This document shows positions 27,371-36,763 of a stretch of 64,000 nt of DNA, piece after piece; positions within the stretch are counted from its first letter, which is position 1; the number at the start of each line of letters is the position of its first letter. The DNA comes from Polaribacter haliotis. GTDB lineage: Bacteria; Bacteroidota; Bacteroidia; Flavobacteriales; Flavobacteriaceae. The notes below the pieces were generated by a model that was given only the letters and a program-made list of their open reading frames with translations, was not told the origin of the DNA and did not search any database. Position numbers and translations under genes: made by a program. Location of the stretch: the NCBI RefSeq assembly GCF_014784055.1, contig NZ_CP061813.1, positions 1,265,501-1,329,500 on the forward strand, read 5' to 3'.

Positions 27371-28231
27371 ATGAAAGCAGAAAAAATCATCAAATTAGCA
27401 AACGGTTACTTAATGTTAGTAATTATTGCACTTTTATTCTTTGGAGGAATTGCAATGGTTATAAATACCGAAAACCCTATTTTCCTATTAGCGACATTGG
27501 TCGGTTTTATTGGTTTCTTTGGATTTATCCTTGTAAACCCAAATACTTCTAAAGTTATTTTATTATTTGGAAAATATGTTGGAACGATTAAAGAAAACGG
27601 ATTATACTGGGCAAATCCTTTATATAGAAAAAAATCTATTTCTTTAAGAGCGAGTAATTTCGATAGTGAGCGTTTAAAAGTAAACGACAAATTAGGAAAC
27701 CCAATTATGATTTCTACCATTTTAGTTTGGCGAGTTACAAACACATACAAAGCCGCTTTTGATGTAGATAATTACGAGAATTTTGTTCGTGTACAAACAG
27801 ATGCAGCTGTTCGTAAATTGGCAAGTATGTATCCTTATGATAATTTTGCAGACGAGGGTCATGATGAAGATATTACTTTACGTTCAAGTGTAAACGAAGT
27901 TTCGGAAGCTTTAGAAAAAGAAATTGACGAACGTTTAACTATCGCAGGAATAGAAGTTTTAGAAGCTAGAATTGGTTATTTAGCCTATGCAAATGAAATT
28001 GCTTCTGCCATGTTAAAAAGACAACAAGCAACTGCAATTGTAGCAGCAAGACATAAAATTGTGCAAGGTGCAGTGGAAATGGTAGAAATGGCTTTAGAAG
28101 AATTAGATAAAAAACAAATTGTTGAATTAGATGATGAAAGAAAGGCTGCAATGGTTAGTAATTTATTAGTAATTTTATGTGGAGACAAAGAAGCTTCTCC
28201 TGTTGTAAATGCTGGAACTTTAAGTCATTAA
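27371..28231 (+). CDS. SPFH/Band-7 domain membrane protein
   Basis: 286 aa. Two close N-terminal helices (about 12-30 and 33-52) precede an SPFH domain (60-240) with a helical tail rich in Ala/Glu (ASAMLKRQQATAIVAARHK). SPFH proteins form membrane-associated rings or scaffolds for proteases and lipid domains. In many bacteria this exact type is paired with a small Arc-like ribbon-helix-helix protein; here that partner lies four genes downstream (30379). Confidence 0.88.
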   Translation: MKAEKIIKLANGYLMLVIIALLFFGGIAMVINTENPIFLLATLVGFIGFFGFILVNPNTSKVILLFGKYVGTIKENGLYWANPLYRKKSISLRASNFDSERLKVNDKLGNPIMISTILVWRVTNTYKAAFDVDNYENFVRVQTDAAVRKLASMYPYDNFADEGHDEDITLRSSVNEVSEALEKEIDERLTIAGIEVLEARIGYLAYANEIASAMLKRQQATAIVAARHKIVQGAVEMVEMALEELDKKQIVELDDERKAAMVSNLLVILCGDKEASPVVNAGTLSH

Positions 28232-28298
28232 TTGGATTTTAAATCCCATCTTAATTTTCCCAAAGGGAAGAAACACTCAAAACTAAAAATATTAGAAA

Positions 28299-28330
28299 TG
28301 TTATTTCGACCTTGTGGAGAAATCTCAACT
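28299..28330. repeat. Dispersed palindromic repeat (TCATTTCGA...GAGAAATCTC family)
   Basis: Shares GAGATTTCTC and TCGAAAT arms with copies at 30587-30646 and 52545-52577; the centre differs between copies. Confidence 0.65.
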
Positions 28331-28353
28331 TTGAAACTAAATTAAATTAAAAA

Positions 28354-28512
28354 ATGAAAGAATATAAAGTAGTAACCTTAAAATTAGGTTTTAGAAATAG
28401 AGTTCAAAATTTTGAAGATTTATTAAACCAGTATGCAAGAGAAGGTTGGACTTTAAAAGAAATGCCAACAAATTGGAATGCTATAGTTTTAGAAAGAGAC
28501 AAAAATAGATAA
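28354..28512 (+). CDS. Small DUF4177-like protein
   Basis: 52-aa cytoplasmic protein that starts MKEYKVVTLKLGF and continues with a NFEDLLNQYAREGWTLKEM helix and a final strand WNAIVLERDK. This is the beta-alpha-beta pattern of the DUF4177 family (small proteins with a GW motif). The role is unknown. It is followed after 2 bases by the next gene, so it probably starts or continues the SPFH cluster transcript. Confidence 0.65.
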   Translation: MKEYKVVTLKLGFRNRVQNFEDLLNQYAREGWTLKEMPTNWNAIVLERDKNR

Positions 28513-28514
28513 AA

Positions 28515-29018
28515 ATGAAAGTTTTTAAAGAAGAACAACGTTTTACGCAAACTTGGCTAATTGTCTTAATGGTAGTGAGTTTAATTGTTCCTGTTGCTAT
28601 TATTGTTCAAGAATATTTAAAAGATAACACTAAAATGACAACAACTTCTTTTGTATTAACACTAACAGGTATTTTTGCTTCAGCTCTTTTTATTTTTGCT
28701 TTTAAACTAAAAACAAGAATAGATGAACAGGGAATTCAGTATCAGTTTTTTCCTTTTCATTTTAAATACAGAAAAATTAATTGGACAGAAATAACTTCTG
28801 CAAAAGTTAGAATTTACGATCCTATTGGAGAATATGGTGGTTGGGGATTAAAAGGTGGCTCACTTTGGAACAAAGAAAAAGGAAAATGTATTAATGTTTC
28901 TGGTGATATTGGCATTCAATTAATATTTAAAAATGGAAAAAAATTATTAATTGGAACTCAAAAAAAAGAGGACGCAATTAATGTTTTAAAAACATATTTA
29001 ACTAAAATCGATGCTTAA
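28515..29018 (+). CDS. Membrane protein with PH-like cytoplasmic domain
   Basis: 167 aa, two membrane helices (12-31 and 45-63), then a beta-rich domain (KTRIDEQGIQYQFFPFHFKYRKINW... and GGWGLKGGSLWN) ending in a helix. It resembles bacterial PH-like DUF6141-type proteins, but I am not certain of the family. It overlaps the next gene by 8 bases, so the two are translationally linked. Confidence 0.65.
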   Translation: MKVFKEEQRFTQTWLIVLMVVSLIVPVAIIVQEYLKDNTKMTTTSFVLTLTGIFASALFIFAFKLKTRIDEQGIQYQFFPFHFKYRKINWTEITSAKVRIYDPIGEYGGWGLKGGSLWNKEKGKCINVSGDIGIQLIFKNGKKLLIGTQKKEDAINVLKTYLTKIDA

Positions 29019-29457
29019 AAAACATAGGAATATTATTATTTTCTCTGCCATCATTAACATATTGTCTTGGTTTTATGTTATTTTTTCATACAATTCTTTA
29101 CCAAATAAAATTGTTGGTCATATGGATTTTTCTGGACATGTAACAAGATATGATGACAAGAGTATAATTTGGATTTTATTGCTAATTTTTACTGCTTTAG
29201 GAATTTTTATTTTTTGGATCACCAGAAATCAGAAACAAATTAATTACAATATGAAAAGTTTAGATTCACAAAAAACAACAACACTCATCTCACTTCCTTA
29301 CATATCAATATTAATGTTTTTATTAGTTTTTTCTATTATTAAAAAATCTAAATTTCCGTCTATAACTATACAATGGTTATTTCCTTTAATAATAATTATT
29401 ACTATAATATTCTTAATTTTTTTATTTTCTGGTGTTTATAAAAATTTAAAATCATGA
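29011..29457 (+). CDS. DUF1648-like membrane protein
   Basis: 148 aa, four predicted membrane helices. The first loop reads LPNKIVGHMDFSGHVTRYDDK, the pattern of DUF1648 (LPxxIPxHxxxxG..). Members often accompany SdpI-type immunity or membrane-stress proteins; no role can be assigned here. Overlaps both neighbours by a few bases. Confidence 0.7.
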   Translation: MLKKHRNIIIFSAIINILSWFYVIFSYNSLPNKIVGHMDFSGHVTRYDDKSIIWILLLIFTALGIFIFWITRNQKQINYNMKSLDSQKTTTLISLPYISILMFLLVFSIIKKSKFPSITIQWLFPLIIIITIIFLIFLFSGVYKNLKS

Positions 29458-30377
29458 ATAAATTTATATTACATATCGTTTTAAGCATTCTGAATACTTT
29501 TGTTGCATTTAACCAAATAAATACAGAAGAAATTCTAATTAAAAATGATAGTATACAATTACCAGGAACGTTAACATTTTCAGCAGAAAACCAACCTTTA
29601 ATTATTTGGGTACATGGTTCTGGACCTATTGATAGAAATGGAAATCAGCCAGCGCAAAACGTAAAAGCAAATTACATTCAACAATTTCGAGAAGCTGTAA
29701 ATAAAGAAGGAATTGCATTTTTTAGTTATGATAAAAGAACTGCAAATCCTAAAAACAGCAATTTTCTAAAAAATACCCTAGTTCGAGATTTTGCTTTAGA
29801 TGCAGAGGAAGTTGTAAATCATTTTAAGAATGATAAGCGTTTTTCCAAAATCGTTTTAGCTGGGCACAGTCAAGGTTCGTTAACTGCAATGTTGGCATCT
29901 AAAAATGTAGATAAATATATTTCCATTGCTGGTGCAGGAGAAACAATTGATAAAACGATTGTTAAACAAATAAGTAAAAACAACCCAACTTTAGGTGAAG
30001 CTGCAAAAAAACAATTCGATACACTTAAAATCAAAGGAAAAATTGAAACTGTAAATCCGTTTTTAATAAGTGTGTTCTTAAAGAGAAATCAGCCCTTCTT
30101 ATTATCTTGGATGGAAATTAACCCAATTACTGAAATAAAAAAATTAGAAATCCCTGTTTTAATTTTAAATGGTGACAAAGACATACAAGTAAAAATTGAA
30201 GATGCAAACGCATTAAAAAGTGCAAAACCAAATGCAGATTTTGCAATTATAAAAAACATGAATCATGTTTTGAAAACAATCGAAAAAGAAGAAGATAATT
30301 TGAAATCGTATTTTTCTCCAGATTTTCCAATCTCTGAAGAATTAATTAAAACAGTGGTTTCATTCGTAAAAAAATAA
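29454..30377 (+). CDS. Exported alpha/beta hydrolase
   Basis: 307 aa with a signal peptide (about 1-20). Alpha/beta hydrolase fold: oxyanion region WVHGSGPIDRNG, nucleophile S139 in LAGHSQGS, probable Asp in LNGDKDIQV and His in MNHVLK. Esterase or peptidase-like acyl transfer is likely; the substrate is unknown. ATGA overlap (4 bases) with the gene before. Confidence 0.85.
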   Translation: MNKFILHIVLSILNTFVAFNQINTEEILIKNDSIQLPGTLTFSAENQPLIIWVHGSGPIDRNGNQPAQNVKANYIQQFREAVNKEGIAFFSYDKRTANPKNSNFLKNTLVRDFALDAEEVVNHFKNDKRFSKIVLAGHSQGSLTAMLASKNVDKYISIAGAGETIDKTIVKQISKNNPTLGEAAKKQFDTLKIKGKIETVNPFLISVFLKRNQPFLLSWMEINPITEIKKLEIPVLILNGDKDIQVKIEDANALKSAKPNADFAIIKNMNHVLKTIEKEEDNLKSYFSPDFPISEELIKTVVSFVKK

Positions 30378-30378
30378 G

Positions 30379-30543
30379 ATGGCAAAGAAAAAAGCTTTCG
30401 CATTGCGAGTTAACGAAGATATGATTAAGGCTATTGAAAAATGGGCAGCAGACGAATTTCGTTCCACAAACGGACAAATAGAATGGATGTTAATGCAGGT
30501 TTTAAAAGATGCTAAAAGAGATCCTAAAAAAAAGGAAGAATAA
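30379..30543 (+). CDS. Arc-like ribbon-helix-helix protein
   Basis: 54 aa: a beta strand (KKKAFALRVN), two helices (EDMIKAIEKWAADEF and TNGQIEWMLMQVLKDA) and a basic tail, the ribbon-helix-helix fold of the Arc/MetJ family. Starts 1 base after the hydrolase stop codon. In many genomes a near-identical small protein directly follows an SPFH gene, so it is probably the partner of the SPFH protein at 27371 and not a toxin-antitoxin antitoxin (no toxin is adjacent). DNA binding is untested. Confidence 0.8.
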   Translation: MAKKKAFALRVNEDMIKAIEKWAADEFRSTNGQIEWMLMQVLKDAKRDPKKKEE

Positions 30544-30586
30544 ACCAAACAAGGTTTTAAATTTATAGTAAAAATAGAGATTTCTC

Positions 30587-30646
30587 AATTCCACTTCATT
30601 TCATTCGAAATGACATAATAATTGTCATTTCGACCTTGTGGAGAAA
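30587..30646. repeat. Two palindromic repeat copies arranged head to head
   Basis: Copy A (30587-30615, GAGATTTCTC...TCGAAATGACA) and an inverted copy B (30623-30646, TGTCATTTCGACCTTG...) form a larger palindrome around AATAATT. Confidence 0.65.
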
Positions 30647-30674
30647 ACTAATTAAACAAATTTGTTAAAATAAT

Positions 30675-30698
30675 CGCTCAATTTTTATTGAGCGTTTT
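30675..30698 (+). terminator. Terminator of the SPFH-RHH cluster
   Basis: 8-bp stem CGCTCAAT/ATTGAGCG, TTTT loop, then TTTT. Confidence 0.75.
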
Positions 30699-30747
30699 CT
30701 ATTTTGTATATTGTTGGCTATTATTAAAAATCTACAAACTTATTATA

Positions 30748-33700
30748 ATGAAAAAACTAATCACACTACTTTTTTTATGCACCACTTCTCTACTCTTTTC
30801 ACAAGAGTTTTCTATGGATTTGGTAAAAAATATGAAACCAAGAAATATTGGTCCTGGAGGAATGTCTGGACGTGTAACTACAATAGATGTTGTGGAAACT
30901 AACCCAGAAATTATGTATGTTGGAACAGCCTCTGGTGGAATTTGGAAATCTACTTCTGGTGGCGTAAAATGGGAACCAATTTTCGAAAAAGAGTTAACAG
31001 CTTCTATTGGTGCAATCGCAATTCAGCAATCGAACCCAAGTGTAATTTGGGCAGGAACTGGAGAAGGAAACCCTAGAAATAGTTTAAATGGTGGTTTTGG
31101 AATCTACAAATCTTTAGATGCTGGAAAAACTTGGAAAGCAATGGGTTTAGAAAAAACACGTCATATTCATAGAGTTATAATCGACCCAACAAACCCTAAT
31201 GTTGTTTACGCAGCTGCAATTGGCTCTCCTTGGGGCGAACATAAAGAACGTGGCGTTTACAAAACTGTGGATGGTGGAAAAACTTGGAAACAAATACTAT
31301 TTACTAATATTAGATCTGGAGCTGCAGATTTAATTATGGACCCAAAAAATCCGAATAAAATAATCGCTGCAATGTGGGAACATAAACGTGATCCATGGTT
31401 TTTTAAATCTGGTGGAGAAGGAAGTGGATTATATATTACACATGATGGTGGAGATAATTGGAAAAAAATTACAGACAAAGAAGGTTTTCCAAAAGGTGAA
31501 TTAGGAAGAATTGGTGTTGCAATTGCACCAAGTGAACCAAATGTAATTTATGCTTTGGTGGAGGCTAAAAAAAATGCACTTTATAAAAGTGAAGATGGAG
31601 GTTTTAAATGGAAAAAAATAAACGACAAACCTGGTATTGGAAATCGTCCTTTTTATTATTCAGAAATTTATGTAGATCCACAAAACGAAAATAGAGTTTA
31701 TACGGTTTTCACTTACGTAAACGTTTCTCAAGATGGTGGAAAAAACTTCAACCAATTAATGCCTGCTTATGGTGTAGATAATGGTGTACATCCAGACCAT
31801 CATGCTTGGTGGATTCATCCAAATAATGGGAAATTTATGATCGATGGAAATGATGGAGGATTAAATATCACAAAAGATGGTGGAAGATCTTGGCGATTTA
31901 TAGGAAACATTCCTGTGGCACAATTTTATCATATTAATGTGGATAATGAATTCCCATACAATGTATATGGAGGAATGCAGGATAATGGTTCTTGGAGAGG
32001 TCCAGCTTATGTATGGAAAGCGCAAGGAATTAGAAATTCGTATTGGCAAGAAATTAGTTTTGGAGATGGTTTTGATGTAGTTCCAGATAAAGACGATTCT
32101 AGATATGGTTGGACAATGAGCCAGCAAGGTTCAGTTTCACGATTCGATTATTTAACAGGAAACAATTATGGAGTAAAACCAACTCATAAAGATCCTAATG
32201 TAAAATTACGTTTCAACTGGAATTCTGCCATTAATATCGATCCTTTCGATAATAGTACATTATATTTTGGAAGTCAATATGTACATAAATCGACAGACAA
32301 AGGGTTAACTTGGAATGTTATTTCACCAGATTTATCTACCAATAATCCAGAAAAATTAAAACAAAGCGAAAGTGGTGGTTTAAGTATGGATGCAACTGGT
32401 GCAGAAAACCACTGTACAGTTTTAGTAATCGAACCTACTCCTTTAGAAAAAGATGTTTTATGGGCTGCTACAGATGATGGGCAGGTTCACATAACAAAAA
32501 ATGGTGGAGAAAGCTGGACAAATGTTGCCAAAAACATTAAAGGTTTGCCTGAATTTTCTTGGATTACACAAATAAAAGCATCCAATAAAAATAAAGGTGA
32601 AGCACTTTTAGTTGCCAATGATTATAGGCGTTTTAATTATACACCTTATGCATACAGAACTAAAAATTACGGAAAAACTTGGGAACGTATAGTAGATGAA
32701 AACGATGTACAAAGTTATACTTTATCTATTATTGAAGATCCTGAGAACGAAAATTTACTGTTTTTAGGAACTGACGATGGTTTGTATATTTCTGTAAATG
32801 CAGGAGAAAAATGGACAAAATGGACCAATGGTTTTCCAACTGTTCCTGTAAAAGATTTGGTAATTCATCCTAGAGAACAAGATTTAGTAATCGGAACTTT
32901 TGGACGTGCAGCATGGGTTTTAGATGATATTCGTCCTTTAAGAGCACTCGCAACGAATAACAAAACTTCAAAAAGGTTACAATTGTTTCAACCTCCAATC
33001 GCATACCAAGCAGCATCTCAACAACCAACTGGAAGTAGATTTGGTGCAGATGCTTTGTATCAAGGAGAGAACCGAAAAAGAGGCGCTATTATTTCTTATT
33101 ATATTGATAAACCTGTTGAAAAGAAGAAAGACAAAAGTGATAAGAAACAGGACAAAAGTGAAGCTAAAAAAGATAAAAACCAAGTAAAATACGATTCTAT
33201 TAAATTAGAAATTTTTGATGGCGCTCGCCAAATTAGAACTTTAAAATTTAAAGCTCCTAAAGAAAGCGGAATTCATAAAACCACTTGGTATTTAAGAGAA
33301 AAAGGAGTTGCAAGAGCTTCTCGAAGAATTAGTAAATCTAAAAGAGAACCAGGAGGTGTAACTGTAAAACCAGGAACGTATCGTTTAAAAATGACGTTTG
33401 GAAATGAAGTTTCTGAGCAAAATATTAAAGTTGAATTTGATCCTAGGTTACAAATTTCTGAAACAGCTATCAATCAAAAATACAACGCAAGTAAAGAATT
33501 GGAATTTTATCAAGAAAAGATTGCAAATGTTGTAGAACAATTAGTTGAAAGTAAAAATACTGCAAGTTCAATAAAATCTGATTTATCTAAAGATGATAAG
33601 AAAAAATATAAAACAGAAATAAAATTGTCTACAGATATAATTAAAAAAATTGATGGATTAATCGCTAAATTCTTAGGTACTATTGATAAAAGACAAGGAA

Positions 33701-33945
33701 TTACTAGAAACCCAGAAATCACTGTAAATCAGCGTTTTTATCAAGCAAGTAGTTATATTCGTTCTCGTTTTGGAGAGCAAACTTCAACAGAAACTGTTTT
33801 AATAAATCAGTTTAAAGAGGAGTTTAAAAAAGTCGTTAGCGAAACGAATGCCTTTTTTAATAACGATTGGATCAAATACAAATCAGAAACTGAAAATATT
33901 AAAATTTCTCCTTTTAAAGAAACTAAAATTTATTCAACAAATTAA
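30748..33945 (+). CDS. Exported sortilin/VPS10-type beta-propeller 'glycosyl hydrolase' family protein
   Basis: 1065 aa. Signal peptide 1-18 (LLFSQ), then a long array of BNR/VPS10-like propeller blades with repeated (D/N)GGxxW motifs (for example SGGVKWEP, DGGKTWKQ, DGGDNWKK, NGGESWTN), followed by a Lys-rich linker (about 795-825) and a helical C-terminal domain. Databases label such proteins glycosyl hydrolases, but no catalytic acid pair can be assigned. No type IX secretion tail is evident. The ATG at 30748 is chosen; an earlier in-frame start has no signal peptide at its N-terminus. Confidence 0.82.
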   Translation: MKKLITLLFLCTTSLLFSQEFSMDLVKNMKPRNIGPGGMSGRVTTIDVVETNPEIMYVGTASGGIWKSTSGGVKWEPIFEKELTASIGAIAIQQSNPSVIWAGTGEGNPRNSLNGGFGIYKSLDAGKTWKAMGLEKTRHIHRVIIDPTNPNVVYAAAIGSPWGEHKERGVYKTVDGGKTWKQILFTNIRSGAADLIMDPKNPNKIIAAMWEHKRDPWFFKSGGEGSGLYITHDGGDNWKKITDKEGFPKGELGRIGVAIAPSEPNVIYALVEAKKNALYKSEDGGFKWKKINDKPGIGNRPFYYSEIYVDPQNENRVYTVFTYVNVSQDGGKNFNQLMPAYGVDNGVHPDHHAWWIHPNNGKFMIDGNDGGLNITKDGGRSWRFIGNIPVAQFYHINVDNEFPYNVYGGMQDNGSWRGPAYVWKAQGIRNSYWQEISFGDGFDVVPDKDDSRYGWTMSQQGSVSRFDYLTGNNYGVKPTHKDPNVKLRFNWNSAINIDPFDNSTLYFGSQYVHKSTDKGLTWNVISPDLSTNNPEKLKQSESGGLSMDATGAENHCTVLVIEPTPLEKDVLWAATDDGQVHITKNGGESWTNVAKNIKGLPEFSWITQIKASNKNKGEALLVANDYRRFNYTPYAYRTKNYGKTWERIVDENDVQSYTLSIIEDPENENLLFLGTDDGLYISVNAGEKWTKWTNGFPTVPVKDLVIHPREQDLVIGTFGRAAWVLDDIRPLRALATNNKTSKRLQLFQPPIAYQAASQQPTGSRFGADALYQGENRKRGAIISYYIDKPVEKKKDKSDKKQDKSEAKKDKNQVKYDSIKLEIFDGARQIRTLKFKAPKESGIHKTTWYLREKGVARASRRISKSKREPGGVTVKPGTYRLKMTFGNEVSEQNIKVEFDPRLQISETAINQKYNASKELEFYQEKIANVVEQLVESKNTASSIKSDLSKDDKKKYKTEIKLSTDIIKKIDGLIAKFLGTIDKRQGITRNPEITVNQRFYQASSYIRSRFGEQTSTETVLINQFKEEFKKVVSETNAFFNNDWIKYKSETENIKISPFKETKIYSTN

Positions 33946-33948
33946 AAT

Positions 33949-34629
33949 ATGCGTAAAATAATTTTTTTATTCAGTTTGACTTTTATCATTTTTAATACTC
34001 AAGCTCAAAAATTACCTGAAAATCAATTAGGAACTTGGTATATGTATAATGGTTCTCATAAATTATCTGAAAAATATTCATTGAAAACAATGGCGCATTT
34101 TAGGTATTTTGAAACTGCAAGTGAGTTTCAGCAAGAAATATACAGACTAGGTTTAAATTATAAATTCAACCCAAAAACAAATGTTACTTTGGGTATGAGT
34201 TACGCAACAGGAGATTTAGCTTACGATACTTCTTCCGCAAATTTATATGAATATCGTTTTTATGAGGATTTGAATTTAAATTCGAAATGGGGAGTTTTTA
34301 ATGCAAGACATCGTTTTAGATTTGAACAAAGATTCATCCATAAAAATATTAATATAGATCAGTTTCAAAATTGGATTCGTTACGATTTAAATGTAAGTTA
34401 TCCTCTTTCGGAAACTTGGAGTGTATATGCTTTTAATGAAATATTTTTAAATTTAAATAAGTCTAAAAGATTTGTTCAAAATTGGACTGGTGCAGGATTT
34501 ATTCATAAATTGAATAACAACATCAAATTAAAAGCGGGTTATTTCCAAATTAAACTCCCTTCTAAAGTTTTAAAAAGATTACAATTTGGTATTATTTTAA
34601 ACACAGATTTTTCTAAAAAAACAAGCTAA
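33949..34629 (+). CDS. DUF2490 outer-membrane-type protein
   Basis: 226 aa. A signal peptide (1-19, NTQAQ) is followed by alternating amphipathic strands rich in aromatic residues, with conserved LGTWYMYNGSHKLSEKYSL and a RHRFRFEQRF strand, typical of the DUF2490 beta-barrel family. Function unknown. Starts 3 bases after the propeller gene and ends 1 base before the DUF819 gene, so the three are probably one operon. Confidence 0.85.
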   Translation: MRKIIFLFSLTFIIFNTQAQKLPENQLGTWYMYNGSHKLSEKYSLKTMAHFRYFETASEFQQEIYRLGLNYKFNPKTNVTLGMSYATGDLAYDTSSANLYEYRFYEDLNLNSKWGVFNARHRFRFEQRFIHKNINIDQFQNWIRYDLNVSYPLSETWSVYAFNEIFLNLNKSKRFVQNWTGAGFIHKLNNNIKLKAGYFQIKLPSKVLKRLQFGIILNTDFSKKTS

Positions 34630-34630
34630 T

Positions 34631-35935
34631 ATGGAACCCATTTTTACAAACGATGCTATTGTATTTGGTATTTTAATGCTCTCTTTAGGATTTGTTTTTT
34701 ATACAGAAAGTATAGAAAAAGGCTTTTGGCCAAAGTTTTACAAAATTGTTCCTGGTTTATTTATGGCATATTTTATACCTGCTATATTTACAACAATTGG
34801 CGTTATTTCTCCAGATTGGGAAACCACAAATGCCACTGGAGAAATTGTAAAAGGGAATTCTCAATTATACTATATAGCAAGTCGTTTTTTATTACCTGCA
34901 GCTTTGGTTTTAATGACTTTAAGCATCGATTTAAAAGCTATTTTTAATTTAGGTTCTAAAGCATTAATTATGTTTTTTACAGGAACTGTAGGAATTATTA
35001 TTGGTGGGCCTTTAGCGATTCTCTTAATTTCTATATTTTCTCCAGAAACTGTTGGGGGCGCAAACTTCGATGCTGTTTGGAGAGGACTTTCTACGTTAGC
35101 TGGAAGTTGGATTGGTGGAGGCGCAAACCAAACTGCAATGCTGGAAATTTATAAATACAATCCTGCAAAATATGGAGGAATGGTGTTTGTAGATATTGTA
35201 ATAGCAAATGTTTGGATGGCTGTTTTATTAATAGGAATTGGTAGAAAAGATAAAATTAACAAATGGTTAAAAGCAGATACTTCTGCTATTGAAGAATTAA
35301 AAGAAAAAGTTTCTTCATTTGCTCAAAAAGTAAAGAGAAATCCTACTTTAACAGATTTAATGATTATGTTAGCGATTGCTTTTGGAACTGTTGGTTTCGG
35401 ACATTTTTCAGCAAAATATTTAGGTGCTTTTTTTAATGATTTTGTAGCTTCTATGGAATCGCAAACTTGGAGAAATATCTTTTCTTTTTTAGGATCTAGC
35501 TTTTTCTGGCTCATTAGTATATCTACAATTGTAGCAATTCTATTGTCTTATACAAAAGCAAAAAATTACGAAGGTGCAGGTGCAAGTAAATTAGGAAGTG
35601 TTTTTATTTACATTTTAGTTGCAACTATTGGTATGAAAATGGATTTAAAAATGATTTTCGATAATCCAGGCTTAATTGCCATTGGTTTTGTTTGGATGAG
35701 TATCCATGCAGGTTTATTGGTTTTAATTGCTAAATTAATAAGAGCTCCTTATTTCTTTTTAGCAGTTGGAAGTCAAGCAAACGTTGGTGGTGCTGCTTCT
35801 GCTCCAATTGTAGCACAAGCTTTTCATCCTTCTTTGGCTACTGTAGGTGTTTTATTAGCAGTTTTTGGATATGCAATTGGTACAGTTGGCGCAATTTTAT
35901 GTACAATTTTAATGGAATTAGCGGCGAACATTTAA
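34631..35935 (+). CDS. DUF819 family membrane protein
   Basis: 434 aa with about 11-12 membrane helices. Characteristic segments are GSWIGGGANQTAMLEIY and SQANVGGAASAPIVAQAF, Gly-rich inverted motifs like those of the YjcL/DUF819 transporter family, related to sodium-dependent carboxylate/amino-acid carriers. The substrate is unknown. It follows the DUF2490 gene directly. Confidence 0.88.
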   Translation: MEPIFTNDAIVFGILMLSLGFVFYTESIEKGFWPKFYKIVPGLFMAYFIPAIFTTIGVISPDWETTNATGEIVKGNSQLYYIASRFLLPAALVLMTLSIDLKAIFNLGSKALIMFFTGTVGIIIGGPLAILLISIFSPETVGGANFDAVWRGLSTLAGSWIGGGANQTAMLEIYKYNPAKYGGMVFVDIVIANVWMAVLLIGIGRKDKINKWLKADTSAIEELKEKVSSFAQKVKRNPTLTDLMIMLAIAFGTVGFGHFSAKYLGAFFNDFVASMESQTWRNIFSFLGSSFFWLISISTIVAILLSYTKAKNYEGAGASKLGSVFIYILVATIGMKMDLKMIFDNPGLIAIGFVWMSIHAGLLVLIAKLIRAPYFFLAVGSQANVGGAASAPIVAQAFHPSLATVGVLLAVFGYAIGTVGAILCTILMELAANI

Positions 35936-35974
35936 AAAATTAAAGCATATTTGCAATCGAAAATTTTTAAGATT

Positions 35975-36685
35975 ATGAAGAAAATAATTGGGTTTATATT
36001 AATAGCTATTTTAGCTGTTGCGTGTTCCACTAAGAAAGATGGAAACATGATTGTTCAAGGAAATATTAAAGGTTTAAAAAAAGGAACTTTATACTTACAA
36101 AAAATGCAAGACACTGCACTAGTATCTGTAGATTCTGTAAAAGTTTCTGGCGATGGGAATTTTAGATTAACAGATAATGTAGAATCTCCAGAAATGTATT
36201 ACGTAACTTTTAATGGAAATATTACTAATAAAAGAATTTTATTTTTCGGAGATAAAGGAACAATTACAATAAAAGATAATATCGAATTATTTGGTTTTAA
36301 CCCAGAAATTACGGGTTCTAAAAACCAATTGGTTTTTAACGATTATATGAAGATAAATTCGAAATTTCAAATTCAAAGTTTAGAGTTTGTTAAAAAAGAA
36401 TTTGATGCGAAAAGAGATAATGATAAAGATTTATTAGAGAAATTAGATAAAGATTATCGAAATATGATTAGAAGAAGGTATTTATACACCACTAACTTTG
36501 CATTAACTAATGCAGATTCTGAAGCAGCACCATATATTGCTCTAACTGAATTATACAATGCTAATATTAAATTATTAGACACTATTAATAATTCGTTATC
36601 TGAAGGTGTAAAGAATTCTACTTATGGAAAACGTTTAGATACTTACATTAAAGGTATAAAAGAGAAAGAAAAAGAAAGAAAATAA
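35975..36685 (+). CDS. DUF4369 domain lipoprotein
   Basis: 236 aa. Lipobox cysteine in LAVACSTKK (about residue 18), then the DUF4369 beta-domain (IVQGNIKGLKKGTLYLQKMQ..VDSVKV) and a helical C-terminus with a Glu/Lys-rich end. DUF4369 is often fused to a thioredoxin domain in Bacteroidota; here that domain is missing. The ATG at 35975 (MKKIIGF) is preferred to a TTG at 35951. Confidence 0.83.
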   Translation: MKKIIGFILIAILAVACSTKKDGNMIVQGNIKGLKKGTLYLQKMQDTALVSVDSVKVSGDGNFRLTDNVESPEMYYVTFNGNITNKRILFFGDKGTITIKDNIELFGFNPEITGSKNQLVFNDYMKINSKFQIQSLEFVKKEFDAKRDNDKDLLEKLDKDYRNMIRRRYLYTTNFALTNADSEAAPYIALTELYNANIKLLDTINNSLSEGVKNSTYGKRLDTYIKGIKEKEKERK

Positions 36686-36717
36686 ATAATTCTTTTTTTT
36701 TAAAAAAAATTTATTAT

Positions 36718-36746
36718 AAAACCAAGCTCTTTTGCTTGGTTTTATT
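36718..36746. terminator. Bidirectional terminator between the DUF4369 and DUF4442 genes
   Basis: 10-bp stem AAAACCAAGC/GCTTGGTTTT with loop TCTTTT and T-rich flanks on both strands; convergent genes end on either side. Confidence 0.8.
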
Positions 36747-36763
36747 TTTAAAAAAAATTAAAA

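Noticed and set aside
30379..30543. Antitoxin of a toxin-antitoxin pair
   Set aside because: No toxin-like gene is adjacent; upstream is a hydrolase and downstream a terminator. The SPFH link explains it better.
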